Origin: Anthoceros angustus
Lineage: Eukaryota; Streptophyta; Anthocerotopsida; Anthocerotales; Anthocerotaceae
Length of the DNA stretch: 64,000 bases
NCBI GenBank assembly: GCA_010909165.1
Contig: VJWM01000235.1
Coordinates: 1 to 64,000 of the forward strand
Reading direction: 5' to 3'
The translations under genes and the position numbers were made by a program. The notes beneath the pieces were generated by a model. It worked only from the letters and a program-made list of their open reading frames with translations, ran no database searches and was not told the origin of the DNA. Below are positions 1 to 11,398 of the stretch, in pieces (position 1 is the first letter of the stretch; every line of letters begins with the position of its first letter).

Positions 1-1076
1 GCCCGCTTTTCGGCCTTACGCGCCGCGCGCGGGCGTGAATACTGCCTGCGGCCTCAGCAGGTTACGGTCTGACCTCGCATGCCCGACCTCCACTCAGGGC
101 CGTCCACGTGGCGCCGCCTCGTCTGTCCTCACGCCTCCGCTCCTAGGTTACTTTCCCTGGCGTACTTATCCTATTTTGACCTGGAGTGGGTTCCGGACTT
201 ATCCCGTTACTCCGGCGTAGTCCGGAGCTTGCCATAGTGGTACCGGGGTCCGTTGTTCACTCCAGAGTCCGGAGTATACTCCGGAGCCTCGTCCGAAGCG
301 CTACCCCAATTTATTCCTCCTTTTCCGCCTTATTTATCCTTCAATCCTAAAAAAAACAGAAACCCTACTTATTTCTTAACTCCCCAGGGAAGTGCATAGC
401 CCACAATATCATTGGTACAATAGGTAGTTACAGGGAAGGCATTCGAGGGGACTAGGACTTCCCTTTAACCATTAGCCCTTTTTGGGTTGTTCCTCCTCGA
501 ACTTCAGGGGTAGATGGGATTTCCCACCTCATCTATTAATAAAGTCTACTCTGTATTATCTATAGAAGAATAAGTCATATATTTTATTTTCTAGATTTTA
601 AATAACATTCTTTAAGGATAGAAGAAAAGATTTATTTCCTACTGCCCGTAATCATAACATCCCTTCCCATCTCGAAGGGTACGAAGGACCCTTTTCTTTG
701 GAAGGGCCTGAACCCCTCTATCATATCCCAATTATCTAAAATGGGCCCTAGATAATGTATCTACTCGTTGCCGATAGTAGAATTTAATTTTTAATAAAAA
801 ATAAATTAATTATCTATATCACTTCTTTACTTTGCTAAAGTGTGCCACCAATGTGTTAACTTCCAACATATGTGGCATATTGTGGCCGGTGGGCGGTGCC
901 GTTGCCGTTGCCGGTGCCGGCGGGATGAAGGAGTCGATTGCCGGTCCTCGATATTTCGTAGAGAGAGTGGATGTGAACCCGTTCAGCGCATTGGACACGT
1001 GTAGCAGCACGGGGACGGCGGTGACATAAGAGTGCCTGAGACGGTGAACTCGTCAAGGATAGGATCCAGCCAGGCG
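1..1076. other. Non-coding stretch, no gene seen
   Basis: The first 350 bases are moderately GC-rich with repeated TCCGGAGT-like motifs. The stretch from about 540 to 820 is AT-rich. No open frame reads like a known protein on either strand, and I see no transposon termini. Confidence 0.5.
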
Positions 1077-1186
1077 CCAGGGAGCAGGGAGCAGGGAGCA
1101 GGGAGCAGGGTGCAGGGAGCAGGGAACACGGAGCAGGGAGCAGGGAGCCGGGAGCACGGAGCACGGAGCACGGAGCAGGGGAGCAC
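1077..1186. repeat. Minisatellite of GGGAGCA-type 7-mers
   Basis: About fifteen near-perfect copies of a 7-bp unit (GGGAGCA with variants such as GGGTGCA, GGGAACA and CGGAGCA) run head to tail. The array makes spurious Pro/Ala/Cys/Ser- or Gly/Ser/Glu-rich reading frames on both strands. No coding role is supported. Confidence 0.9.
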
Positions 1187-1252
1187 CGCAACTCCCTGGA
1201 AATTCCTTCACATTCTAGAGTTACGGTTCACATTCTTAAGTCATAGGAAATT

Positions 1253-1288
1253 CAGAATCCAGGCCAGAATCCAGGCCAGAATCCAGGC
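1253..1288. repeat. Three copies of a 12-bp tandem repeat
   Basis: The unit CAGAATCCAGGC occurs three times without interruption, about 70 bp after the 7-bp minisatellite. Confidence 0.9.
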
Positions 1289-1377
1289 GCAGACGCCGCA
1301 CAGCTCTCTCTTTATGAGATCCCCGTCGGCATTTCCTGAGCCACTCCTCCTTTCTAAAATTATATAGGAGAACAAGT

Positions 1378-1555
1378 CCATTGTAGTCCACTTGGACGGA
1401 ATGTGTTCCTGTCAGTGGGACTTGGCACTTACCAAAGTTCTACTTGCTCCCTCGAGACACCACATGTAAGTATTGATCCCATCTATGGAGTGATCTAAGC
1501 GCAGCGGCGTGCTTATAAATGTGTGTGTCCATTTGGCCTAATATTTGGACTCACA
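1378..1555 (+). repeat. Dispersed repeat, copy 1 (second copy near 17,040)
   Basis: The segment shares scattered blocks in the same order with 17,035-17,235. These are an AGTCCACT..GGACGGA block, a GGGACTTGG block, a CCATCTA block, and a closing GTGCTTATAAATGTGTGTCC block followed by TTGGCCTAA. Spacing between the blocks is similar. It carries no protein signal and is probably part of an unclassified transposon family. Confidence 0.6.
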
Positions 1556-2230
1556 TTTGTGGACTAGGTACAAATTGCCACTTTTTGTTTTCAGAGCTCC
1601 CTCTGCCTTGTTTGAAAATGTGGGACTTGAGTCCAGAATCGAGAAGGGTGGTTGGGCTCGTTCCCCGACACAGGGCTGATTGGTCCTCTTTGTTCTTTGT
1701 TCTTTCTCTTCTCGGGCCTCTCTTTTCTCGCCCAGCCACGTTACTTTATGCAGCCGGAGTGCTCCCGTGTGACAATTTTGTTTGGGTCGGCAATCACCCT
1801 TGCCCGCTGTGGGTGGAGATGAACGGGGAAATTATTTTACAGTGAGGCTAGGACCGAGACCGGGACGGGGAGACGGGGATCCCGGCTCCGTGCAGCAATT
1901 TTAGGATCACCTTCGCTTCCCGATCTGTCGCTGGTCCGGGCCGGAGCTCACGCGAAACCAGCGTCAGAATAGGCCTGTCACCCACCAGGCTGTTCTGAGA
2001 CGGCTGAGGCGTGCTCACATCAGCATTGTTGTCGGAATACCCTCGGTTCGAAGTAAGGCCCACGCAAAGAACGCCGAAGATGCATTGCACGCATGGCAGT
2101 CAAGTCTGTGGCGGGTGTGGAGGCCGAGCCGCCTGCATTCCTTGTGCTGGGTCCGTCACTCACATGACATGATGCCTGAAGCTCAAGCGGAAGCAGAAGC
2201 GAAAGCAGCAGCAACAGCGGCAGCGGCACG
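1556..2230. other. Upstream region of the fucosyltransferase gene
   Basis: No gene is seen. The last 60 bp before the start codon at 2231 are rich in AGC/AGCGG units (2175-2229), which probably belong to the 5' leader of the next gene. Confidence 0.4.
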
Positions 2231-4380
2231 ATGAGTCAGGGAAAGGGGCTGCAGACCAGCCCGTCTCGGAAGCAGCATGCCTTTCCAGCAGGAGCAGCCT
2301 GTTCCAGGATGTGTTGGATCGCGTCGTTCGTGGCGGTGACCATGGTGTTCGCATATGGATTGCTGGATGAAATCGTGGCTTTGCCCTGGATTCTGGGGTC
2401 GTATCAGGACCGCCAGGTTCCGGACACGCAGCAAGAGCTGGAATCCGGAGCGCCGGAATGGCCCGACTGTCTAAGCAGGTCGCAGCACGCTCTCTACTTC
2501 AGAGCCTCCAGGCGGCTCCCCGTGTCGCAGAAACTGGCTACGCGGATGGAGGAGTATGAGCGGATGCACCGCAGGTGCGTTGTGGGCAGGGATTTGAATG
2601 CCGAGGTGGAGAATCCGGGGAACACGCAGCCTGAGGTAGTCATTGAGCACTGAGCTCCAGCCGGAAGTGAGCGGAGAGCTCCTTTCAGCATCCATGGGTT
2701 TTCAGGAGCTCGCGATCGTTCACTTGTGGTGACCAGCAGAGCTGTTTTGCAGGAAGACGGCCCGCCTTGCAAGTACCTCTATTTCGTGGAAGCGGGGGGT
2801 CTGGGGAACAGGTTTCTGGGCTTCGTCTCGGCTTACGTCTACGCACTTCTCACCAACAGAGCAATGATCGTGGGCCATTTCAGCTCCCTGTCCCATCTGA
2901 TTTGCAACCCGTTCCCCACCTCCAGCCTGAACGTGCCCAGGAAGTTCTCTCAAAAGGTAGGTGCATGGATAGCTAGTCTACAGGTGTTGCATCTGTTGCA
3001 AGGTACTGGAAGTTGCTCAGTTGGTGACATTTCTCCGCAGGCTCTGTACAAAGCGGAAGTGCAGCTGGAGGACTCGAGCCTCCAGGACTTCAGCAACGCC
3101 ACCGTGGTGAAGGTGAAGGAACAGCACAGCGCGCGGATTACGGACAGGAGGTTCTACTGCACCTCCACCATGGAAAAGCTGTCTGGAGTGAAGTGGGTTG
3201 TCATGGACACCAACCAGTACCTCATTCCTCGCTTCTTTGCCACGCCGTACCTGTGGCCCCAAATGCGAGACCTGCTGGGGGATGAGCCCTCCCTCATCTT
3301 CACCCACCTCAGCCGACGGCTGCTGCTGCCGAGAAATGTCATCTGGGACCGCATCATGCGAATCTACTGGACGTACTTGGCGGATACCGAGAAGCGGGTG
3401 GGCGTCCAGGTGCGGTGCAAGTCTTGCACAACTCGTTCCTGGCTGCAGCTCTCATGCCGTGTTGCGCAGTGCTCTGAGGTTCCGTGGACCCTGTGCAGAT
3501 CCGAAGGCACTCGACCAACTTCAAATTCGATGTGACGGCCTACGAGCGCGTCATGCGATGCCTTCTGGGCCAGAGCATCATCCCCAACACCACAGAGCCG
3601 GTAGCATTCGAGCAGCTGCCCAGAACGGATCCCCGCCCTGTGTTCAACGTCACGTCCACTCTGACCCGGCTCTCGAACCAGCTGCGGAGCGTGAGGGCGC
3701 AGGGGAGCCAGCAGGTGTCGCACCTCAAGCGCCGCATCAGGTCGCACCTGGGGAACAGCAGCAGCAGCAGCATCAGCCCCGAGAACGTGGTGGCGGACCG
3801 GGTGGAGCGTGGCCGCCCCACCTCCGTCTTCATCGCCTCTCTCAATCCTGAGTACTACGAGGAGATGAAGCGGCAGTACGCCATGAATCCCACCACGGAT
3901 GGCACGCTCGTCCGCATCTTCCAGGTGAGCCAACGTCAGCATGCACGCTCGTCTCGGCTCACGGAATGACTCGGATGCGTATTCTCGCGTGCGTGCAAGC
4001 AGGTGACTGCGGACAGCAGCCAGACTTTCGAGTTCGCCCAGCTGATGGATGCCTTCACGGAGATGTGGCTGCTGGCCTTCAGCGACGAGATCGCCACCAG
4101 CGGCTGGTCCACGTTCGGCTACATCGGGCACGGCATCGGCGGCGTAAGGCCGTGGATCATAGATCTGAAAGGAGGACGCCGGCGGAAGGAAGCCGACGCG
4201 CCCTGCTGGCTGTCCGGGTCTCAGGAGCCGTGCAACCATTTCCCCTATCTGGAGAGCGTGTGCAGGGACTCCGTCACCAACCAGACCGAGGCGGGCATGG
4301 GCCCCGACCAAGCAGCCTGGGTGGAGAAGCACACCAGGAACTGCGTGGACGAGAACAAAGGGATCCAGCTCGTCGCCTGA
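2231..4380 (+). CDS. GT37-like (xyloglucan-type) fucosyltransferase, five exons
   Basis: I read five exons: 2231-2635, 2753-2956, 3041-3409, 3499-3924 and 4003-4380. All junctions are GT-AG, all phase 0, and the product is 593 residues. The N-terminus has a type II signal-anchor (about residues 28-46: CWIASFVAVTMVFAYGLL), as expected of a Golgi enzyme. The luminal part begins with a conserved CKYLYFVEAGGLGNR block (about 141-155) typical of plant alpha-1,2-fucosyltransferases, followed by YALLTNRAMIV. The C-terminal GWSTFGYIGHGIGGVRPW block (about 502-519) matches the family's late donor-binding motif. Known members add fucose to xyloglucan or arabinogalactan side chains. Acceptor specificity cannot be told here. 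Exon 4 holds a longer hydrophilic, Ser-rich stretch than I recall for angiosperm members. No frame breaks were found. Confidence 0.85.
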
Positions 4381-4629
4381 TGCATGGCGTGCTTGCTACC
4401 CATAACGGTGTCGCCACCTCGAAACAGGAGTCGCGGCTGCTCCCTCCAGGTGTGGGCGTTCATCCAAGTTTTCATACCCGCAGTTGAGCGACAACTTCGA
4501 ACCTTGGAGTGTCATGCGAGCGTCTGCTTTGTCAAATTTCAGACCCGGATTCCGCTCCCGGAACCGGAGCTTAACGAAACCGTCTTGTGAAAATCGCGAG
4601 AAAATAAGAAACTTATTGTGAAAGGCAGA

Positions 4630-5500
4630 TGGAAAGCGGGATGTACCGGGCCTTTATTACCAGGGCCGACAGTGTGATGTATACAGGCTGGCAGCTCCGA
4701 CATACCGAAGACAAACGAAGACTAAGATTGGAAAGTTGTCAAGCCAATCGTCTTCTACAGAAGCCGTCACGTAGGCTGATGTCTCCCCGGGGTTCCAAGT
4801 TAGAGCAGTCATGCTTCTGCTTGCACCAGGTTTGCACCCGGATCTACCCAACTCACAGTGTGCAGAACGAAACTTCTGGGGGTCAATAGCTAATGGCATT
4901 CTAGCTGCTCGCAGAGGAACACCAGCAACTCCACTGCTAAGAACAGGTCGTTGAGCGTAGAGGGATGCTTTCTGTTTCGATGAGAGGGTGCCAGGGTCAG
5001 TGTTAGCCATCCATGTCCACGTCTCAGTTTCAACAGGCAAGAAACTAAGCAAGCACATAACACCCCGAAAGCAATATTCTCACGATCGACCCTAACAATT
5101 GTAACAACCACCTGCAGATCGATGCACACGGTACCCATCCCTGACAACATTGTCTTTCTCTTCAAGCCTTAACATGGGTTTCCGTGGAACTGTGGCAGTC
5201 ACTGCACATGCGTACATTCTTCATTACCTGGTGACCACTCTGAGAGGTCCCAATCGGAGTTTTCGAGAGACCAAACGCTAAAGCTACGGCAAAGCACATG
5301 TTCCTTTTGCTTCTCACACACTAGCCTCAGCACCACGTTGGTGTAAGGTACGCGGAAGCACCGAGTTGGTGCTGTTGAGCACCCTTGCACGAAGATCAAT
5401 CCTGCAAGTGTAAAGCTCAGTAGTAGGTTTGATGCCATGCTGTTCAGGCATGGAATCAAAGTGCTTGCGACCCTCGTGGACCACGAGCACCGTAGTCGAC
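4630..5500 (-). pseudogene. PPR-derived repeat, copy A (degenerate)
   Basis: On the minus strand, 5475-5380 reads as a PPR C-terminal fragment (HFDSMPEQHGIKP, then YTCRIDL). This is followed downstream by GVAGVPLRAARMP-like text near 4920, and then by non-PPR sequence. The same order occurs near 20,660-20,430 (-). The segment 4700-4830 is also homologous, in opposite orientation, to 8970-9110. Stops and frame changes interrupt it throughout. It is best read as a decayed copy of a dispersed PPR gene family, including 3' flanking sequence. Confidence 0.6.
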
Positions 5501-6482
5501 ACAAAACTGCATCAGAAAGGAAGACAGAAAGAACCAGAGCTTCTCGACCTCAACAACAAGCTCACAAAGGTTGACCACGCCCCTTCATACATGGACTGGA
5601 CTGAACGTTTAAGCTGAAACACGAGGCAGATCAGAAGCAAGACATATCTCTCCAGGACCTCTGTTTTTACGTCCGTGGGACGAGTGACGCCTTGCTGTTC
5701 ATCCACAGAGCCTGTGAAAGTAGTAGCGATACAAAGAGCATAGGTTTCGTCAGTCCCTGCAACAGCAGATCAACGACCTTAGAGCATAGGTTTCGACAGT
5801 CCCTGCAGCAGCACATCAACTCAACACCGGAGTCATCCTAAGGGCTAACTGTTGTGCAATCAGAGAATCTGTTCCAGCAGGCACCACACTCCAGGAGCTG
5901 AAAAATAGCAAACCTAGCTCATCCTCCGCACCACAAACCTGCGTGCATTCTGTCACACGTCGCACATGCTGCCATTTCTGCAGCCACTTCAAGGGCGGTG
6001 TTTGCAACAACGAAATTCCCTGCAACCCCCATCAAAGGGCTCGGCAATTCGCATGGGAGCCCCAGATAAGGGCCTCCAAGGCAACCACTTTGGCTGAAAC
6101 AAGAGCGCCTGCTCCATGGCCGCTCATCCGCGAGCGCCAACCTTAAAAGAAGCCCAATCTTTTGAATGGGCTCAACCGACCAAGTGAGACCCCTGGCTCC
6201 CGGGATCCACTAGGTAGTGTAGAATTGTGAATGCCTTCCCTCTTATCGCGTGGGGCATAGGCTCTGCCTGTCTCTCTGGGAGCATGCTGGGTACGTTATG
6301 ACACACCTAGCACATGTAGATAAATACATCCTGGTGTGGAAGTGTGTAATTGGTTTCAACTTTCAGCCAGGCGCCAGAAAAAACATGCGTTAACCTTAGT
6401 GACAGTGGCGCCTAACCCATCTTTGTGACACGGAAATAGCGTCACAGAGCTTTGAAACGGCTCGCTTTCCCTCCGGAACTCC
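5501..6482. other. Non-coding stretch, no gene seen
   Basis: Nothing recognisable is encoded. A short local duplication is visible (AGAGCATAGGTTTCG near 5737 and again near 5782, each followed by CAGTCCCTGCA). The rest has no repeat or protein signal I can support. Confidence 0.4.
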
Positions 6483-7524
6483 ATGCTCAAGAAATCCAGT
6501 CCTCCTGATCGCCGCCGAACTCCGGCTCTCACTCGAGAAAATTCTGGTCAGGCCGAGTTCGCTTCTCCGCCGTTTCCAAGACCTGGCTGTCCCTCTTGTC
6601 ATCTTCGGATTTCAAGCGCTTGTGTGCTTCTGAGGGGCCTTCGCCTACACTTCCGGCTGGCAAGCTGGCTTCTTGCAAGCCGCGCGCTTCCGATCTCGGA
6701 ACACTGTCTGAAATCCGGCAGTTGGAGGTGCTCAAGGTTGGCTTGTCCTTTCTTCCTCCCAAATTCCAGGCTTTCCATTCCTCAAAGTACGTTGTGCAGG
6801 ACGGCTTGGTTTGCATCTTCAAGCTTGAGAGAGACAAAAAGCCTGAAAAACCTAGGGGTGGAAATCGCAAGGTTGGAATTCAGCGTCCTCAGGAGGTGCT
6901 AATAACGCATTCAAATGGCGCTGGAGTGGGGGATGAGGATGGGGATGCGGATGGCGCTGAGGACGGGGATGCGTATGATGAGGAAGAGGACGGGGACGGG
7001 GACGACGATGAGGGGTATCGCACGCCGGAGGATCAGGATAATCACTTTGGCGGCAGCAGCAAGAAAGTGGGAAGTATGAGTTTCTGTGTTGCCAATCCTA
7101 TTATGAGAACGTTCAAAGAGCTGCCACCGGAGTTTGGCGAGGAAAATGACGTTCATGACCACACAGCCCTCTGGAGACCGTGGAGAGTTCAGGTTGAGGT
7201 GGAGGCAATCGGGCACTTCGCCGTCATATTTTTGTATTTGCGCAAAGATAAACCAACTGTAAGCATCTGTAGTACAGGTCCAAGGATAATAGCTGGAAAG
7301 CCACGGCTTTGACTGCGCGATTTACGTTTCCCGGCATGTCTCCCGGCGGCAGTAGCCCAAACTGGCCTCAGTGTATTTTGTGCAATGGTGAATTGTGCAC
7401 AAAAGTGGAAGACGACAGTGTGAAGGTCTACAGTCTCGAAACTGGTCTACTTGTTTGGAATGAGAGCTGGGACGACAGAAGTGTTCGCAAGGTTCAAGGT
7501 GCAAGGTTTATTGTCTTGCGCTGA
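6483..7524 (+). pseudogene. Degenerate F-box-associated/kelch-like locus
   Basis: Two reading frames in tandem (6596-7312 and 7309-7524) carry phrases typical of plant F-box/kelch C-terminal domains. These are NPIMRTFKELPPEF, a later YLRKDKPTVSI strand, ILCNGELCTKV and YSLETGLLVWNESW. Between them lies an acidic Asp/Glu/Gly run (about 6930-7020) unusual for the family. I cannot find the N-terminal F-box, and the frames do not join without a shift or a small intron near 7300. It may be a decayed or partly recoded F-box gene. Alternatively it is an intact unknown gene with one short intron. Confidence 0.35.
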
Positions 7525-8462
7525 AGAACCCGCTCGATGGATAGTGGAGGGGGTCCACTACACACGGTCTTTTGTAGATGCATATAATGAGGGCTGGATA
7601 AGAGATATCCAATGTTAAATACACATTGACATGAGCCCATCTCCAATTTTGGGCCAACACTTTACGGCACCATCGGTCCCGACAACTTCACCGACCGACC
7701 GTCGGTGAAGTCGGGACCCGGAGCGAGGCCGGGAAACAACAACAACAACAACAATGACTATATTTATCCACTAAAGGTGAAACGACCACCATGGGACAGA
7801 AAAAGGTGCACGGAAAAGACGTAGAATAAAAGGATATACATGCGTAAATCAGAACTAGAGAGAGAAAGAGTGAAAATAGAAATAATACAAAATGAAGGCA
7901 CGACCAAAACAATACATCTTCATGTAGTGTCGGAAGAATTGCAAGGACGAGGATTTACAACAACCAACCTACGAACAACCACGGAAAAAGGTCACTTGGC
8001 CCTCCATGGAGCTGATCATTCAACAAATGAAAAATCATGATGAATATAGCCGATCATCCAACAAACCGGAAATCATGAGCAGTAGAGCCCATCATCCAAC
8101 AAACCGAAAATCATGATCCAATGTGCGCTCTCGAGGATCCTTTCCTAGTCGGAAGGCACGTAAAATTTCCACATCCACATGCAACCCGCGGGTCCGCAAT
8201 AACATTAAAGGACAAATTCGGAAGTTGAAAACATGACGGGCCCGAAACAAATTCTTAGAAACTTCTTCGTTGGAAGCAGGGTACCTTAATGTCCTTTGAG
8301 GTAAAGCCTATTCCAAATCTGTTGCCTTTTCCCTGTGATGCGAAGTCGTCCAACTCCATGTGCAGCAGTGTAAGGAACCCAGCACTTCCACTTCCGACAA
8401 AGTGTGGGTTAGGGACGGGGTTCCAGCGATGGTCGTTGCCAGGTGCAGGAGCAGTTTTGGCA
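7525..8462. other. Intergenic DNA with hairpin and local repeats
   Basis: No gene is recognised. A strong hairpin lies at 7675-7718 (listed separately). Between 8012 and 8118 a unit of roughly 42 bp built on ATCATCCAACAAACC and AAATCATGA recurs about three times with drift. A short (AAC)n run lies at 7735-7755. Confidence 0.5.
7675..7718. repeat. Long inverted repeat (hairpin)
   Basis: The left arm 7675-7695 and right arm 7701-7718 are reverse complements over 18 bp (core GTCGGTGAAGTCGGGACC). There is a 3-nt bulge (AAC) in the left arm and a 5-nt loop. It could be the fold-back end of a small transposon. I see no partner arm farther away. Confidence 0.75.
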
Positions 8463-9120
8463 TCACAATTTTTTCTGTGATGTGTTGCACAGTGGCATTC
8501 CACTAACTTGTTTGTTGGCAACTGCCTGGTGGACATGTATGTACCGAAAGATGCACGCCAGGTATTTGTTAGGTTGTCCAAAACGGATGTGGTGACATGG
8601 ACCGCCCTGATACCTGGGTATGCACAGCAAAGACTCGACCAAGAGGCGCTTATTGTGTATGGACAAATGCAGGAGGCGGCCTCATTCTGGCTAACCATGT
8701 TACTTTTGGTTGCCTTCTGAAGGCCTTTGCAAGCACTGGTGCCTTACAGAAGGGCAGGCAGCTTCGAAAGAGGACTGCTGGATGACGCAGTGGTGGCCGA
8801 CTGCCTGGTGGACGTGTATGCGAATTGGGGTGATGTGAAAGGTGCACGCCAGGTTTTTGACAGCATGGCCACAAAGGATGTGGTGACATGGAATGCCCTT
8901 ATTGCTGGGTATGGTGCTTGTGATGAAGGTCAGTTGCCGGAGTTCAGCTTGACCGCCTGTCAGAGTGCCGACAAGGTGCAAGCAGAAACGTGGCTCCTCC
9001 AACTGGGAACCCCGGGAAGACATCTAACACAGAGGAGACGGACCATTGGCTTAACAAGTCTGCAATCTCTAATCTTCGTTTTGTCTTCAGTACGTGAGGT
9101 TCTTAGAACCAAGGCCGTCC
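8463..9120 (+). pseudogene. PPR-derived repeat, copy B (frameshifted)
   Basis: PPR motifs are spread over all three plus-strand frames. FVGNCLVDMY and DVVTWTALIPGYAQQ lie near 8508-8630, VTFGCLLKAFASTGALQKGRQ near 8690-8765, and CLVDVYANWGDVKGARQVFDSMATKD with VVTWNALIAGYG near 8800-8915. Frame changes occur near 8690 and 8760. After about 8930 the sequence jumps to the non-PPR tail shared with copy A (8970-9110). At least four PPR repeats of the PLS type are recognisable. Intact members would act in organellar RNA editing or processing, but this copy is broken. Confidence 0.7.
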
Positions 9121-9723
9121 GACTAGGTACTCCACTCCGGCCAGGCTAAAAGTCCGCCATGGCCACCTGTGCGTCGCCCAGTCAGCAGTGGCCGCCGAGC
9201 GATCAAGAAGCCTCTCTGCGTGCTGCTCACACAAGATCCTTGCAGATCCGGTTCGGGTTGTGTAGAATTGTGCACCTGCCTTCTTTTCCGTATACACACG
9301 TACAAGCATTGCTGCAGTAGCAAATAAGAGCACTGGCTTCCGTCAGGAAGGCCACAAGACCCTCCGCGTTTCGTGCCCCAGAATGACCAATGATCGAGCG
9401 AAAAAGGAGTCCGAGAAGCGCATCTCGTGGTATCCCCAGCTGCCAGCCCACACTCACCGCTGGCCCTGGTAAGGAGGACTTCCTTAGACAGGACAAGGTA
9501 CATGCCGCTTTGCATCTCCTTTCACAGGTTTGGTTAAATTTCGCACTCGCGAGTCCGGGTCTCAGACTCTCAGTACACGAATGGCCTGCAAGCGAGCACG
9601 CGTTGGGGACTGGAGGGAGAAATTGGACGAAGCAGACACGCGCATGACATTACCGTGAAGAAGCGGTGTTGCGCACCTGGCGCTGCCGGATTGAGGGCAA
9701 TTCTGGGCTATCGAAATAACCAG
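9121..9723. other. Intergenic stretch, no gene seen
   Basis: I found no supported coding region. The frames here have no recognisable domain. It separates PPR debris from the 3' end of the GT90-like gene on the opposite strand. Confidence 0.4.
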
Positions 9724-11398
9724 TCAGGATTGCGGGATGTAAGTCTTCCACCAATCCGTGCCCGCGACGCCGTCCAAGTCGTGTGCGGCCAGCCAGCGCC
9801 AGTCCGGCTCCGGCAGCCCGTCGCCGCAGTCGCTGGGGCAGCCCGGAAGAGCCACCATCCGGGGCTCGGGTCGGGACGCGCACGATCCTTGGAAGTCTCT
9901 GTACAGCCCGGCCTCCGTTGCGGGGCCGTAGGGACACCTCTGCTCGGGACGGGGGGCCTGGATCAGCTCCACACTCTCTCGGTCGGGGACTCCCGTGGTG
10001 TAGAAGAGCGGGTCCTGAATGCCATGGTACCTCACCAAAATAACCGCGAATGCCAGCATCCTGCCGTCTATGCTGCAGGTCCAGCCCACCTCCCTGTGCG
10101 CCCTCTCCACCATTTCCCGCATCTCCCCGTCGTGAGCCTGCATGTACTCCAGCACCTCCGGCAGGTCCTGGAAGCTGCAGCCATGGCAAATGAGAAGAAG
10201 CTGGATGGTGTAGTCATGTACATGGACAAAGACAGAAGAGGCAGAGACAAAGAACGTACTGGTGGTCGGTTTCCATGAAATGCCGGCCCTTCTTGAGGAG
10301 CGGGTAGAAGAACTGGATGAAGGGCGAGTCCTGGAGGATGAGCGCGCGTTGGGTGAGGAGGACGTCGCAGAGGCGGCCGCCGCCGAGCCCGCCGTCCGTC
10401 ATGCGGTGCAGGCGGAGGCGGGGGCTGCTCCCCCAGTTGGCGCGGCGGAGCCAGAAGTTGGTGGTGGCGCCGCGGAAGACGGCTCTGGGGATCTTGTCCT
10501 GCCATCGCCTGCCGTGCGCCCGGAGCGCCTCCATCTCGTCCCGGGACTGCATGTAGGCGGGGCGGAGGTCGAGCAGATCCGGCACCACCAGATCGGCGTC
10601 CAGCTCCTCGGTCACGTGCGGCGTCCAGACCAGGTAGTTGGCGCGGCCGCTCCTGCCGCTGGCCATGGCCTCCTGCGCGAGGGCGTGGTCGCAGGTGTTG
10701 AGCAGGAACTCGACGCGCACGTCCCGCAGGCGGAAGCGGTCCAGCGTCGCCTGCAGGAAGGAGGCGGCGTCGTTGGCGCGGTCCAGCCGGAACTGCACCT
10801 TCATCACCTGCGGGCCGTAGCGGAAGAACACCTCCCCGCCTACCACCCGGAAGTGCGCGCAGCAGGCCATGAAGGAGTTGTTGCTCAGCGCGTCCCGGAG
10901 GTGGCGCACGGACCAGGCGCTGCGGACCCGGCCCCCCAGCCCCTGCACCGGCGCCCAGCCCTGCGTGAAGCTCTTCACCAGCCGCAGCACCTGGTGGAGC
11001 TTGGGGTCGGAGAGGTCGAACTCGGGGCTGGCCGCCCGGAGCTCCACCAGCTCCGAGGCCTCGATCCGCACCGCCTTCACCCGCTCGTGCCGCACGTCGG
11101 AGAAGCTCATGTGCTGCAGCTGCGGCTGCGGCTGCTCCTGCTCCGGCTGCCACCCCGCGGGCTGGGCCCCTTCCCCCTCTCCCCCGGTCCGGGGGCTCTG
11201 GGCCTTGGCCAGCAGCAGCTTCCAGCACCACGACAGCCGCAGCCGCCCGCCATACCCGACCTCACCGGCGCTGGGGGCCGCCTCCCCGTAATTGATGAGC
11301 GTGCAGGAGCTGGTGTAAGACACCAGCAGCAGCGACAAGGTGATGCCCAGGGGCACCAGGATGGCCAGCACCATCAACGACACTGTGGTCCCCTTCAT
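9724..11398 (-). CDS. GT90/CAP10-type glycosyltransferase, two exons
   Basis: Exon 1 is 11398-10260 and exon 2 is 10174-9724, with a phase-2 GT-AG intron. The product is 529 residues. The N-terminus has a signal-anchor (about residues 7-27: SLMVLAILVPLGITLSLLL). The core carries the CAP10/GT90 signature: WQDKIPRAVFRGATTNFWLR (about 284-303), then LILQDSPFIQFFYPLLKKGRHF just before the intron. Exon 2 supplies the YMQAHDGEMREMVERA helix that follows in this fold. Plant and animal relatives are lumenal O-glucosyl- or xylosyltransferases acting on proteins or polysaccharides. The plant substrates are mostly unknown. The exon 2 tail is Pro/Cys-rich (CPYGP, CPSDCGDG) and looks lineage-specific. No breaks seen. 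Confidence 0.8.

Noticed and set aside
819-1367. Overlapping frames on both strands rich in Pro/Ala/Cys or Gly/Ser/Gln
   Set aside because: They come from the 7-bp minisatellite, which is stop-free in several frames. There is no domain or start context.
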